In this document: one piece after another, positions 1 to 8,446 of the stretch
Layout: each line of letters opens with the position of its first letter
How positions within the stretch are numbered: the first letter of the stretch is position 1
Assembly (NCBI GenBank): GCA_937997635.1
Contig: CALLFA010000248.1
Coordinates: 1 to 34,599 of the forward strand
Length of the DNA: 34,599 nt
From: an uncultured Saprospiraceae bacterium
Lineage (GTDB): Bacteria; Bacteroidota; Bacteroidia; Chitinophagales; Saprospiraceae
Direction of reading: 5' to 3'
Program-made: the position numbers and the translations under genes
Notes under the pieces: model-generated
The model's database searches: none
Told to the model about the DNA's origin: nothing
Seen by the model: only the letters and a program-made list of their open reading frames with translations

Positions 1-300
1 AGGCGTCAGCCGACCCAACAAGTGAGCTTACGAACGACCCAACAAGTGAGCCTGCGAACGACCCAACAAGTGAGCCTGCGAACGACCCAACAAGTGAGCC
101 TGCGAACGACCCAACAAGTGAGCTTGCGAACGACCCAACAAGTGAGCCCCGCGAACGACCCAACAAGTGAGCCTGCGAACGACCCAACAAGTGAGCTCTG
201 CGAACGACCCAACAAGTGAGCTCTGCGAACGACCCAACAAGTGAGCCTGCGAACGACCCAACAAGTGAGCTCTGCGAACGACCCAACAAGGCGCCAGCCG
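1..300. repeat. Tandem array of 24/25-bp units, about 11.5 copies
   Basis: Head-to-tail copies run from 11 to 290. Each has the invariant core CGACCCAACAAGTGAGC, then a variable stretch (TTAC, CTGC, TTGC, CCCGC or TCTGC), then GAA. Unit lengths in order are 24,24,24,24,24,25,24,25,25,24,25 plus a partial copy ending at 290. The 25-bp units change the reading frame, so the array does not encode one repeated peptide, and there are no unique spacers, so it is not CRISPR. Near-identical flanks AGGCGTCAGCCG (1-12) and AGGCGCCAGCCG (289-300) bracket it. The left flank could continue an earlier copy ending in CAACAAGGCG, so the array may extend past the window edge. It is clearly richer in G+C than its neighbours and lies just downstream of the minus-strand hydrolase stop with no terminator between. 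Function unknown. Confidence 0.95.
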
Positions 301-305
301 CCCCC

Positions 306-1205
306 CTAATAAAACTGACTAATTGAAGCTACCCATTTCTCTGGGCTCCCCAATTGACAAAAATGTCCAACACCATCCATTATGGTAAGTGCTGCATCCT
401 TGCAGATGTTTTTCTTTAGGTAATGAGCCATTTCTACCCGAGCAACAGCATCGTCATTACCCCAGCAAATGTGCACGGTTAATTTGGTTTGACCCAAGGC
501 AGGTAACCATCTCGTTTTTTCAAAGCGTTTTCGATCATTTAAATATTTAATTGTCAGATAGGTTTTTTGATTGCCGTCTTTTAGCAGATTCCCTTCCCAG
601 AGTGTATCTATATTTTCAGAGGACAAGTTATTGTTGCCATGAGCACTGCGTACTTGCTGATTAAATATTTTAAATGTCGTCACATTCTTCATCAGGTGGC
701 CATAGTTAGACAATAGGATTTTTTGGGTGATTCTTAAGGCTGCTAATTCTAAGACCATACTCCCATTTGTAAATGTCAAACTCTGGATGCCTTCTGAAAA
801 CCAAGCAGGCAATTGATCATTTTCATGGCGGGCTACAATTTCTGTTAAGACAGAATCTCCCATATCATGAGCCAACACGTGGCCACCTGCAATACCAAAA
901 TGTTTCCACACGTGTAAGGCTGTATCTGCTTGTTCGAAAAGTGAGTAGGTATAGTCTTGAGTCGGTTTATCACTTAAGCCATAGCCCAACATGTCGAATA
1001 GAACAATACGATCAAACGTCTGTAGCAGCACATTTAGGACCGCATGATATGAATAGGAGGATTCTGGAAATCCATGAATCAATAGTAAGGTTTTATTGGG
1101 GGAAGCATTGACATCGCCTACTTGTTTCACAAATAATTGGTGTTGAAAAGGTCCGTAGCCTATATAGCTCCCACTTTCTTTCCAAGCTAAAAGTTCAGGT
1201 GACAT
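306..1205 (-). CDS. MEST-like alpha/beta hydrolase (epoxide hydrolase / dehalogenase type)
   Basis: A 299-residue alpha/beta-hydrolase without a signal peptide, so probably cytoplasmic. Visible motifs are the oxyanion loop HGFPESS near residue 45, the strand motif LGYGLSDKP, a nucleophile elbow LAHDMGDS with Asp114 as nucleophile, an acid in WGNDDAV (Asp251/252), and His281 in GVGHF. An Asp nucleophile followed by MGD, together with SLFEQA and YLNDRKRFEKTRW, resembles the mesoderm-specific transcript (MEST/PEG1) branch, which is related to epoxide hydrolases and haloalkane dehalogenases. The substrate cannot be inferred. It is the last gene of the minus-strand cluster, 41 bp after the endonuclease, and the tandem array lies immediately downstream. 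The family call is firm and the MEST subfamily is inferred from motif similarity. Confidence 0.88.
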   Translation of the reverse strand: MSPELLAWKESGSYIGYGPFQHQLFVKQVGDVNASPNKTLLLIHGFPESSYSYHAVLNVLLQTFDRIVLFDMLGYGLSDKPTQDYTYSLFEQADTALHVWKHFGIAGGHVLAHDMGDSVLTEIVARHENDQLPAWFSEGIQSLTFTNGSMVLELAALRITQKILLSNYGHLMKNVTTFKIFNQQVRSAHGNNNLSSENIDTLWEGNLLKDGNQKTYLTIKYLNDRKRFEKTRWLPALGQTKLTVHICWGNDDAVARVEMAHYLKKNICKDAALTIMDGVGHFCQLGSPEKWVASISQFY

Positions 1206-1246
1206 TTGTTGGTGTTTGATTTATGTACGGGAATGTAGTTAACTGC

Positions 1247-2875
1247 TTATAATTTTACAAATCGCGCAGACTTGATATATCCATTCTGTCCCAATATCTG
1301 CATAAAGTAGACGCCGCTAATTAAGTTCGATACATCTATTTGCACATTGTTATTCATTGACATAATCATTCGCCCTTTTAAATCAAAAACCTTTATCTGT
1401 TTTACATTTAAATCAGTATTGATATTGATAAATGAATGAGCAGGATTTGGTGTTAGTATAGTATCAAAAGTATCAAAACTTCCATCAACCGAAGTGATCA
1501 TGTCACAAGCTTCGCCTGCAGTATTTCCCCAAATTAAATTAGCATATTCGGGATGATCAATAAATGGATTTCTATTTTTCTGAATCGAAAATACAGCATC
1601 ATTCCTGTCCAATTCTTTTTGTGAAACTGGATCCATCTCATGCCACTTCAGTAAAAGATTAATGAACCACTCTTCATAAAATGGAAAAGCTTCTGCTACC
1701 ATGACAGATGCTCCTCGCCCATTGGCACTTTCCCAATCTGAAACAAACTCTTCGTACCTAGTGCCAACATACATCATTATGCGAGCAATGTCACCTTTAT
1801 ACTCATCTATCGGCTCAAAAACAACGTTGCGAAATCCTGGGAAACTAGATGCTCCTTGCTTAGAGCCATTTGCAGTGACGATTGAAGGATTATCTGTCTC
1901 TCCATAAGGAAAATTTAGTCGGACACTATTGACAATTTTATCAACGGGTATGATAAAATGAATGTCAGAAAATTGTATTTCGTCTTGTTGACCTCCCCAC
2001 CATGACTGAGGAAATGTATGTTCGCGATTATAAAAAAGTCCTTCTTCTTCAATGTCTCGTCCAAAATCTCTATCAACACCAGGAATAAACTCATACGGAT
2101 CAGCACCATCAGGCACATCACTATACATATCCCAAATAATGTCTTTCGAACCATCATCACTAGACCTCAGATCTGTTGTAAAATGAGAATCCCACACATC
2201 GAAGTCTGGACCAGTATATGAGATTTGGCTATGCTCTCTTGCGATCAATTGACTCAATTCCGTTTTTAAATCTGCACAACGCAAACCCTCAGCGACTGAC
2301 TGCTGAACATCAGTATAATAATCAGAAACGATGTTTAACTCGTCTAAAAGAATTTCAAAGTCGTCGCTAGCATTTGTAAATCTGAATGCAAAATGCAATT
2401 GATCTTGACCTTCTAAAAATGACAGATCTATCGAAGGATGTCGGATAAAATTATTGATCTCTCTATCATCGCCAATCGGATAAATGTCTAGTGGGATTTC
2501 ATTCCATGTGGCAACTATTGTTTGTTCGTAAGTAGCATTGTCCGTATACTCCAGTGAATACAATAACTCTAATTCGCCATTGACAATTTTATTTTTATAA
2601 TGGAAAAGAAAATAAGGATTTGACACAGTTGAAAAATCAACTTCTGGAGAAATCAACCAAATATCAAATTGATCCTCACTACCTTCCAAGCCTAAAACAT
2701 TTTCATCAGATTCTTGCTGACAATTCCAAGTGGATTGATTTGGATTTTCTTGAATGGTAGACCATATGCGTTCACTGCAACTGTCAAATGATTCTGTCAA
2801 ATTTAATTGACTATGAACAAGTAGAGTATGACATATGAAAACAAGACAACCAATACATCTAAGTAAGACCTTCAT
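1247..2875 (-). CDS. Secreted endonuclease I family nuclease with T9SS sorting domain
   Basis: A 542-residue exported nuclease. A signal peptide (residues 1-23, ending VHSQ) is followed by a beta-rich region (about 25-190) that starts LTESFDSC and resembles choice-of-anchor/adhesin domains. The endonuclease I domain (about 192-455) contains NREHTFPQSWW with His286 as the probable general base of the beta-beta-alpha-metal active site, then SDIHFIIPVD, a GDIARIMMYVGTRYE helix, and KNRNPFIDHPEYANLIWG. The last ~75 residues (TPNPAHSF ... GVYFMQI ... SARFVKL) are a type A T9SS C-terminal sorting domain, so the protein should be secreted or surface-attached. Probable role: non-specific degradation of extracellular DNA or RNA. 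Its ATG overlaps the TGA of the upstream decarboxylase (ATGA), which suggests translational coupling. Confidence 0.92.
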   Translation of the reverse strand: MKVLLRCIGCLVFICHTLLVHSQLNLTESFDSCSERIWSTIQENPNQSTWNCQQESDENVLGLEGSEDQFDIWLISPEVDFSTVSNPYFLFHYKNKIVNGELELLYSLEYTDNATYEQTIVATWNEIPLDIYPIGDDREINNFIRHPSIDLSFLEGQDQLHFAFRFTNASDDFEILLDELNIVSDYYTDVQQSVAEGLRCADLKTELSQLIAREHSQISYTGPDFDVWDSHFTTDLRSSDDGSKDIIWDMYSDVPDGADPYEFIPGVDRDFGRDIEEEGLFYNREHTFPQSWWGGQQDEIQFSDIHFIIPVDKIVNSVRLNFPYGETDNPSIVTANGSKQGASSFPGFRNVVFEPIDEYKGDIARIMMYVGTRYEEFVSDWESANGRGASVMVAEAFPFYEEWFINLLLKWHEMDPVSQKELDRNDAVFSIQKNRNPFIDHPEYANLIWGNTAGEACDMITSVDGSFDTFDTILTPNPAHSFININTDLNVKQIKVFDLKGRMIMSMNNNVQIDVSNLISGVYFMQILGQNGYIKSARFVKL

Positions 2876-4335
2876 GAATGAATTTTTGCATTCGCTAACA
2901 AGGTCGTTGTTTCTTTCTTTAAGATTCCAAGGTACTCTTTTATATGAGATAAATGTGTCCTAAAATTAACAACGGCCATTCTCAACCAAACCTTATCATC
3001 TATCGTTGTTGTCGAAATAAAGTATTTAGAATTTTCTCTTATGGCTATAGCCAAATCTAAATTTAACCTATTGTCAATCTCTAGGTCACCTGTATCGTAT
3101 CTGTAAATACTAACAGATAATTGAGGAGTTGGTCCAACAACAAATCCTAGTTTTTTCACTTCTTCATGAAAATATAAGGTCAACACATGCTTCTCCTCTA
3201 ATGTAGCTCTAAACGATGCCACTCCATGGAGCTGCAAAGGCAACCACATGCGTAATCCTCGAAAGTGTTTACTCAATTCTGGAGATGCATCAGATGGCGA
3301 AATTTCAGTATCATTATCAAAAGCATCTTGCAAATAATTACCTACTTCATGATGAGCATCCAATAAATGTTTTCCAGATTTAACCAACACAGCTCCAGAG
3401 CCATAAGGAAGGAATAAGGTTTTATGTGGATCCATCACTATCGAATCAGAAAGCTCAACACCTTTAAATAAGTCTTCCATGGCTTGCACCAGCATATAGA
3501 AGCCTCCATAAGCAGCATCAATGTGAAACCAACACCCAGACTCAGTTGCAATCTGTCCAATGGCTGCAAAATCATCAACTGCTCCAGTATCAGTCGTACC
3601 ACAAGAACCAACAATGATAAATGGATTCAAGCCTTCTTCCTTGTCTTGATCGATTTGGGATTTCAATGCTGCTGTATCCATCGTAAACTGAGCCGTAACA
3701 GGAATTTGCCTGACGATGCACTCTCTCAATCCTGCAATCTGTGCTGCCTTTATCACGCAATGATGTGTCTGATGAGTCAAGTAAATAACGGATTGTCTCA
3801 CATTCAAAGAGTTGATCTTTTTTGCATCACGAGCCGAAGTAATAGCAATGAGATTTGCAATAGAACCACCACTTGGTAAATTGCCAAATGCCGATTTTGG
3901 ATAACCGACCATCTCAATCATCCATCGGATAAGCATGTTCTCTAATTTGACAGCACCAGGACTACCAAAATACATACCAGCGAAGTTATTGGTGAATGCT
4001 GCTATGAAATCACCAATGGCAGAACTGTAAACGCCACCACCGGGTATGTAGCCAAAATGTCCAGGCGACGAAGGCCTCACACCTGGCTCGTCCACAGTCT
4101 TTTTAAGCAATGGAATTAACTCTTCCAGCTGACGAGGAGATTCCTGAAAAGGATAATCTTCCAAAATAGAAATCTTGGAAAAGTCAGGCCCAAAGGAGTG
4201 ATCTGTCTGTCTTTCTTTTAGAAAATCCTTCGCATAATTATTGGATTGTTTCAACCATTCATCAAGTATTTCTTGAGTTGGTTCTAAAAAAGAAGACTCG
4301 TTTTCAAGAGCTTTTAAATATTGCTCGTCGACCAT
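2872..4335 (-). CDS. PLP-dependent group II amino acid decarboxylase
   Basis: A 487-residue fold-type I PLP enzyme of the group II decarboxylase family (aromatic-L-amino-acid, tyrosine, histidine and glutamate decarboxylases). Diagnostic features are SPGHFGYIPGGG near the N terminus, the substrate loop FGSPGAVKLE, HQTHHCVIKAAQ with the His that stacks on the PLP ring, HIDAAYGGF with Asp273 pairing with the pyridine nitrogen, and DPHKTLFLPYGSGAVLV with Lys305 as the Schiff-base lysine. The 32-residue D-to-K spacing matches DOPA decarboxylase. Overall resemblance is to aromatic-amino-acid decarboxylases, but the substrate cannot be fixed from sequence. It starts 6 bp after the E1-rhodanese gene and overlaps the endonuclease start by 4 bp, so it is mid-operon. 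No signal peptide, so cytoplasmic. Confidence 0.93.
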   Translation of the reverse strand: MVDEQYLKALENESSFLEPTQEILDEWLKQSNNYAKDFLKERQTDHSFGPDFSKISILEDYPFQESPRQLEELIPLLKKTVDEPGVRPSSPGHFGYIPGGGVYSSAIGDFIAAFTNNFAGMYFGSPGAVKLENMLIRWMIEMVGYPKSAFGNLPSGGSIANLIAITSARDAKKINSLNVRQSVIYLTHQTHHCVIKAAQIAGLRECIVRQIPVTAQFTMDTAALKSQIDQDKEEGLNPFIIVGSCGTTDTGAVDDFAAIGQIATESGCWFHIDAAYGGFYMLVQAMEDLFKGVELSDSIVMDPHKTLFLPYGSGAVLVKSGKHLLDAHHEVGNYLQDAFDNDTEISPSDASPELSKHFRGLRMWLPLQLHGVASFRATLEEKHVLTLYFHEEVKKLGFVVGPTPQLSVSIYRYDTGDLEIDNRLNLDLAIAIRENSKYFISTTTIDDKVWLRMAVVNFRTHLSHIKEYLGILKKETTTLLANAKIHS

Positions 4336-4341
4336 GAAGTG

Positions 4342-5466
4342 TTAATACGTTGGCACTGAAGGATCAATTTCAGCTGACCATGCAAGTATCCCGCCCTTAA
4401 GGTTGTATAATTTTGAAAGTCCAAGATGCTGTTGCAATTGGAGTATGGCGGTAGCACTTCTTTGTCCACTTCTGCAGTGTATAACCACGTCTTTGTCTTT
4501 TGAAATTTTTTCTGCTTGTTCAATGATATTCCCCAAAGGAATCAATTCACCATCTATATTAGCAAAATCAAATTCGTATTGCTCACGACAATCGATGAGC
4601 TGAAAATCTTTACCAGAGTCTTTCCACTCTTTTAAGTCTGATACTGTAATTTCTTTTACTTCTGACATATCTGTTTGTATTTCTGTTCCACAAAATTGCT
4701 CATAATTTATTAAGCCATCAATGTGGATATCTGGATTCTTTTTGAAAGATAGCATTCTAAAATCTAAAGACAAGGCATCAAAAAGCAAAAGTTTGCCAGC
4801 CATCGGCTCCCCCACTCCTGATGCTATTTTAATAATCTCATTTGCTTGCAAGCTGCCTATGATCCCTGGCAAAACGCCAAGGACACCACCTTCCGCACAA
4901 TTCGGCACAGATCCGGGCTCTGGTGGTTCGGGATATAAGTCGCGATAATTAGGGCTCAAAGTTCCATCCTTATTGGTATAATTAAAGACAGATACTTGTC
5001 CCTCAAATCTATACACGGATCCGTAGACATTTACTTTATTGGACAATACACAAGCATCATTGACTAAATATCTTGTTGGGAAATTGTCTGTGCCATCCGC
5101 TACGATATCATAACCTTCTACAATTTCTAGAGCATTTTCTGCTGTAAGCCTAGTTTCATAAACATATATCGTAATCAGTGGATTTGATAGTCTCAGCTTC
5201 TCTGCGGCAACTTGTGCTTTAGATTTGCCAATGTCTTCAGTCGTATACAACACTTGTCTTTGTAGATTACTTTCATCCACCACATCATCATCAACAATGC
5301 CAAGGGTACCGATACCTGCAGCAGCAAGGTAAGACAACATTGGGCAGCCAAGACCTCCCGCACCTACGATCAAGACCTTTGCATCAGACAAACGACGTTG
5401 ACCCTCCGTCCCAAATTGTGGGATAGAAATATGTCTACTGTATCTGATAAATTCTTGTTGATTCAT
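4342..5466 (-). CDS. MoeB/ThiF/HesA-family E1-like adenylyltransferase fused to rhodanese
   Basis: A 374-residue protein that should adenylate the C-terminal glycine of a ubiquitin-like sulfur carrier (ThiS, MoaD or similar) and pass sulfur through its rhodanese domain. The E1 part (about 1-255) has the nucleotide loop VLIVGAGGLGCP, ESNLQRQVLY, DGTDNFPTRYLVNDAC and VPNCAEGGVLGVLPGIIGS (Cys190). The rhodanese part (about 275-374) has the active loop CRSGQR with Cys331. The two CxxC pairs that bind zinc in E. coli MoeB are absent: the usual CYRCL-type site reads NYRDLYP and the later pair is missing. The start at 5466 (MNQQEFIRYSRH) fits the family better than an in-frame ATG at 5520, which would add 18 non-homologous residues. 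No thi or moa genes are adjacent, so thiamine versus molybdopterin (or another carrier) is undecided. Confidence 0.9.
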   Translation of the reverse strand: MNQQEFIRYSRHISIPQFGTEGQRRLSDAKVLIVGAGGLGCPMLSYLAAAGIGTLGIVDDDVVDESNLQRQVLYTTEDIGKSKAQVAAEKLRLSNPLITIYVYETRLTAENALEIVEGYDIVADGTDNFPTRYLVNDACVLSNKVNVYGSVYRFEGQVSVFNYTNKDGTLSPNYRDLYPEPPEPGSVPNCAEGGVLGVLPGIIGSLQANEIIKIASGVGEPMAGKLLLFDALSLDFRMLSFKKNPDIHIDGLINYEQFCGTEIQTDMSEVKEITVSDLKEWKDSGKDFQLIDCREQYEFDFANIDGELIPLGNIIEQAEKISKDKDVVIHCRSGQRSATAILQLQQHLGLSKLYNLKGGILAWSAEIDPSVPTY

Positions 5467-5855
5467 CTTTATTCGATTGCAAATGCAACATTTTGGCGAA
5501 TGTATGCCTTTTGAACGCAAAATTCACGTCTTATATATAAGAGCTATGTATTTAACTTTGCATTTAACGACATAAATCAATAACTCCTTTCAGACTTGAA
5601 TGAAGAATTTGTCCGAATGTGGAGATGATTATTCAAAATGACCACCTCGTCATTCATCTTCGATGTTTGCCAATACTCCCCATAAACACAGAAAAACAGC
5701 CCCTTTGTCGGCCATTACACTCCGCATTCATATAGGCAAAACACATATATAATATTTATTATCAATATTTTATACATTACAAATTAACGTTATATGTAAA
5801 ATAGCTATTATATTCGCCCTCACATTATCCTAAACCGTTTTACACATAAGGTCTC
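5467..5855. other. Divergent intergenic region between the E1-rhodanese gene and ftsK
   Basis: About 390 AT-rich bases with no supportable gene. It should hold the start signals of the minus-strand cluster and of ftsK. A perfect plus-strand TAnnTTTG box (TAACTTTG, 5553-5560) has no TTG at the right distance and lies nearly 300 bp before ftsK. TATATTCG at 5809-5816 is a near-match closer to ftsK, also without a clear -33 element. A near-match on the minus strand (CAAAATTC, 5518-5525) lies upstream of the E1-rhodanese start. None is convincing. The only open frames are under 30 codons. Confidence 0.5.
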
Positions 5856-8381
5856 ATGAGTAAAAAGAAAGCCAAAAGGAAATCAAAGCCTTTTTCTGAT
5901 CCTAGGATACCAAAGATTGTCGGTATTCTCTTCCTATTTTTTTCGTTCTATTTGCTAGTCGCATTTATCTCTTACCTTTTCACATGGAAAGCTGATCAGG
6001 ATAAAGTTTTGATGTATTCGTGGAGCATCATCTTTGACGGTGATTTGACAGTTACCAACTGGTTAGGGAGATTAGGAGCATTCATATCCAACACCTTTAT
6101 GTATTGGGGATTTGGCGTATCGTCTTTCTTATTCATTCCATTATTTTGGAAATTTGGATTGGACTTGATTCGAACAAAATCAATTAGAGACTCACTCTCC
6201 TTATCAAAGTATATAATCCTTTTCGTAGCTTTCTTATCTATACTATTGGAATTCATTTTCCAGTCATCTACTTTTACTTGGGGAGGCATTTTTGGAACGA
6301 GTACAACTTACTGGCTAATCAACTTTATTGGCAGAATCGGATTAAGCCTTCTTTTGTTTTTCAGTACACTCATATTTTTAACATGGGTGTTCAATCCAAG
6401 TTTTGAAAAATTACAACTGGCTTTACCAGAAGGCGCTAAGATAGATTTCCAAATGCCGAGTTTTGATTTTTTCAAAGCAGCACCTAAAAGCACAACAAAA
6501 AGTAAAAAGCGTTCTAAAACGGATCCTTTGCAGGATGAACATTCTGCGGGGGATGATAATAGACTTTTTTCTGCGCTCAAACCAAATTTTGCAAAAAATT
6601 TAGATAGGGCCATTCCAAAAACCGACTCAGATGGAAAACCAGCTCGGGCTATTTCGGATGACAATCAATTAGAATTCGAAGTACCTGAGTCCATCTCGAG
6701 TAAACCTAACCGATCCCAAAAACCACCTGCTGCTCCTAAACCACTAGAAATGGAAATCAGTGGTGCAGATGTCGAAGTTACAGAAGGTAAAGCAATCACA
6801 GTTGAGGAAAAAGCAACAGCTGAAAAGCCTATCCTTGGCATCGATGAAAATAATATTGATCACTCCGAACCATATGATCCAACTAAAGATTTGCGTAATT
6901 ATAAAAAGCCATCTGTTGAATTATTGGAAGATTATGCAGATCATAAATATGAAATTGACAGATCAGAATTAGAAGCAAATAAGGACCAAATCATAGAGAC
7001 CTTATTAAACTATAAAATAGAGATTGTAAAAATTAGGGCGACCATAGGCCCTACAGTTACCCTCTACGAAATTGTCCCTGCTCCAGGTGTTAAGATCAGT
7101 AAGATCAAAAACCTTGAGGATGACATCGCTTTGAGTTTGTCAGCTCTGGGTATCAGAATTATTGCGCCAATTCCTGGTAAAGGAACCATCGGTATAGAAG
7201 TACCAAATAAAAAACCACAGATTGTCTCTCTTAAAGAAGTCTTGAAGTCAGACAAATTTGTCAACGCCAAAATGGATTTACCAATCGCCCTTGGTAAAAC
7301 AATTGCCAACGAAGTCTTTGTGGCAGATTTGGCTAAAATGCCTCACCTTCTTATCGCAGGTGCCACTGGTCAAGGTAAATCTGTAGGCATCAATACCGTA
7401 CTGATGTCTTTATTATATAAGAAGCATCCATCACAAGTCAAACTGGTATTGGTTGATCCAAAGAAAGTGGAACTATTCCCGTATTCTAGTTTGGTCAAAC
7501 ACTTCTTAGCATACCTGCCTGACTCCGAGGAGCCAATCATCACAGAAACAAAAAAAGTCGTCCACACCATTAATTCGTTGTGTATAGAGATGGACGAACG
7601 CTATGATCTCTTGAAAAAAGCAAGGTCCAGAAACCTGAAAGAATACAATCAAAAATTCATTGCACGTAAACTCAATCCAAATAACGGACACAAGTTTATG
7701 CCATTCATCGTCTTGGTGATTGATGAGTTTGCAGATTTAATCATGACAGCTGGTAAAGAAGTTGAGCTGCCAATTGCGAGACTTGCCCAGTTAGCACGTG
7801 CCGTCGGTATACACTTAATTATTGCAACACAGCGTCCGTCAGTTAATATCATTACAGGTACAATCAAAGCAAACTTCCCAGCGAGAATTGCATTTAAGGT
7901 AACATCAAAAATTGATTCACGTACCATCTTAGATACAGGCGGCGCGGATCAGCTGATCGGGCGAGGAGATATGTTGTTGTCTGTCGGTGGCAATATCGTT
8001 CGTCTACAATGTGCATTCGTCGATACTCCAGAAGTCGAATCTGTCATCACAGGCATTTCTGATCAACAAGGATATCCTGACGGCTTCCACTTACCAGAAT
8101 ACTTAGATGAAGACAGAGAAGTCGGCAGCAGCAATTTAAAGATGTCTGACTTAGATGAGCATTTCGAAGATGCCGCCAGATTAGTGGTTGCCTCTCAATC
8201 TGGATCTACATCCATGATTCAGCGTAAAATGCAATTAGGTTACAATCGTGCTGGTCGGATCATGGATCAGATGGAAGCTCTAGGCATAGTTGGAGAATCT
8301 CGTGGTAGTAAACCGAGAGAGGTTATGTATCACAGTGAGATGGAGTTGATGAATTATTTGGATCATTTGAAGAGTAAGTAG
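5856..8381 (+). CDS. ftsK: DNA translocase FtsK
   Basis: An 841-residue septal DNA translocase that pumps chromosome termini through the division site and activates XerCD dimer resolution. The basic N terminus is followed by about four membrane segments (roughly residues 21-43, 72-99, 117-135 and 143-178) and a charged low-complexity linker (about 205-350). The alpha/beta motor has Walker A GATGQGKS at 502-509 and Walker B VLVIDEFADL at about 619-628. TQRPSVNIITGTIKANFPARI and the GGADQLIGRGDML segment are typical of FtsK/SpoIIIE. The C-terminal winged-helix gamma domain (about 780-841, SGSTSMIQRKMQLGYNRAGR) recognises orienting DNA motifs in the family. Length and order are complete. It is probably transcribed alone, divergent from the E1-rhodanese cluster and convergent with cysM. 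Confidence 0.97.
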   Translation: MSKKKAKRKSKPFSDPRIPKIVGILFLFFSFYLLVAFISYLFTWKADQDKVLMYSWSIIFDGDLTVTNWLGRLGAFISNTFMYWGFGVSSFLFIPLFWKFGLDLIRTKSIRDSLSLSKYIILFVAFLSILLEFIFQSSTFTWGGIFGTSTTYWLINFIGRIGLSLLLFFSTLIFLTWVFNPSFEKLQLALPEGAKIDFQMPSFDFFKAAPKSTTKSKKRSKTDPLQDEHSAGDDNRLFSALKPNFAKNLDRAIPKTDSDGKPARAISDDNQLEFEVPESISSKPNRSQKPPAAPKPLEMEISGADVEVTEGKAITVEEKATAEKPILGIDENNIDHSEPYDPTKDLRNYKKPSVELLEDYADHKYEIDRSELEANKDQIIETLLNYKIEIVKIRATIGPTVTLYEIVPAPGVKISKIKNLEDDIALSLSALGIRIIAPIPGKGTIGIEVPNKKPQIVSLKEVLKSDKFVNAKMDLPIALGKTIANEVFVADLAKMPHLLIAGATGQGKSVGINTVLMSLLYKKHPSQVKLVLVDPKKVELFPYSSLVKHFLAYLPDSEEPIITETKKVVHTINSLCIEMDERYDLLKKARSRNLKEYNQKFIARKLNPNNGHKFMPFIVLVIDEFADLIMTAGKEVELPIARLAQLARAVGIHLIIATQRPSVNIITGTIKANFPARIAFKVTSKIDSRTILDTGGADQLIGRGDMLLSVGGNIVRLQCAFVDTPEVESVITGISDQQGYPDGFHLPEYLDEDREVGSSNLKMSDLDEHFEDAARLVVASQSGSTSMIQRKMQLGYNRAGRIMDQMEALGIVGESRGSKPREVMYHSEMELMNYLDHLKSK

Positions 8382-8387
8382 TTAGCT

Positions 8388-8429
8388 GCTAGGGCTAGAA
8401 CCTACCTAGTTCCTAGCACCTAGTTCCTA
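8388..8429. repeat. CTAG-rich hairpin and 12-bp direct repeat between convergent genes
   Basis: In the 65-bp gap between the ftsK and cysM stops, ACCTAGTTCCTA occurs twice (8404-8415 and 8418-8429). GCTAGG (8388-8393) pairs with CCTAGC (8412-8417), and inside it CTAG (8395-8398) pairs with CTAG (8406-8409) around a 7-nt loop. Five CTAG tetramers fall within about 40 bp. It may end transcription from one or both sides, but it has no good T-tract; it could instead be a small palindromic repeat. Confidence 0.55.
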
Positions 8430-8446
8430 TTCCCCCTTACTTAATT

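Noticed and set aside
22..264. Repeat-peptide coding frames through the tandem array (both strands)
   Set aside because: The 25-bp units break the repeat frame, there is no start signal, and the frames are a by-product of the repeat.
1..300. CRISPR array
   Set aside because: Units abut with only 4-5 variable nt; there are no spacers of 25-40 bp and no cas genes.
1..300. FtsK-orienting (KOPS-like) or dif-type site
   Set aside because: Proximity to ftsK is not evidence; no 28-bp dif-like palindrome was seen and such motifs are dispersed, not tandem.
3484..3879. 131-residue plus-strand frame inside the decarboxylase
   Set aside because: Antisense to the PLP-binding core of a clear enzyme; no independent support.
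5553..5560. ftsK promoter at TAACTTTG
   Set aside because: The -7 match is exact but there is no TTG at the right spacing, and it lies nearly 300 bp from the gene.
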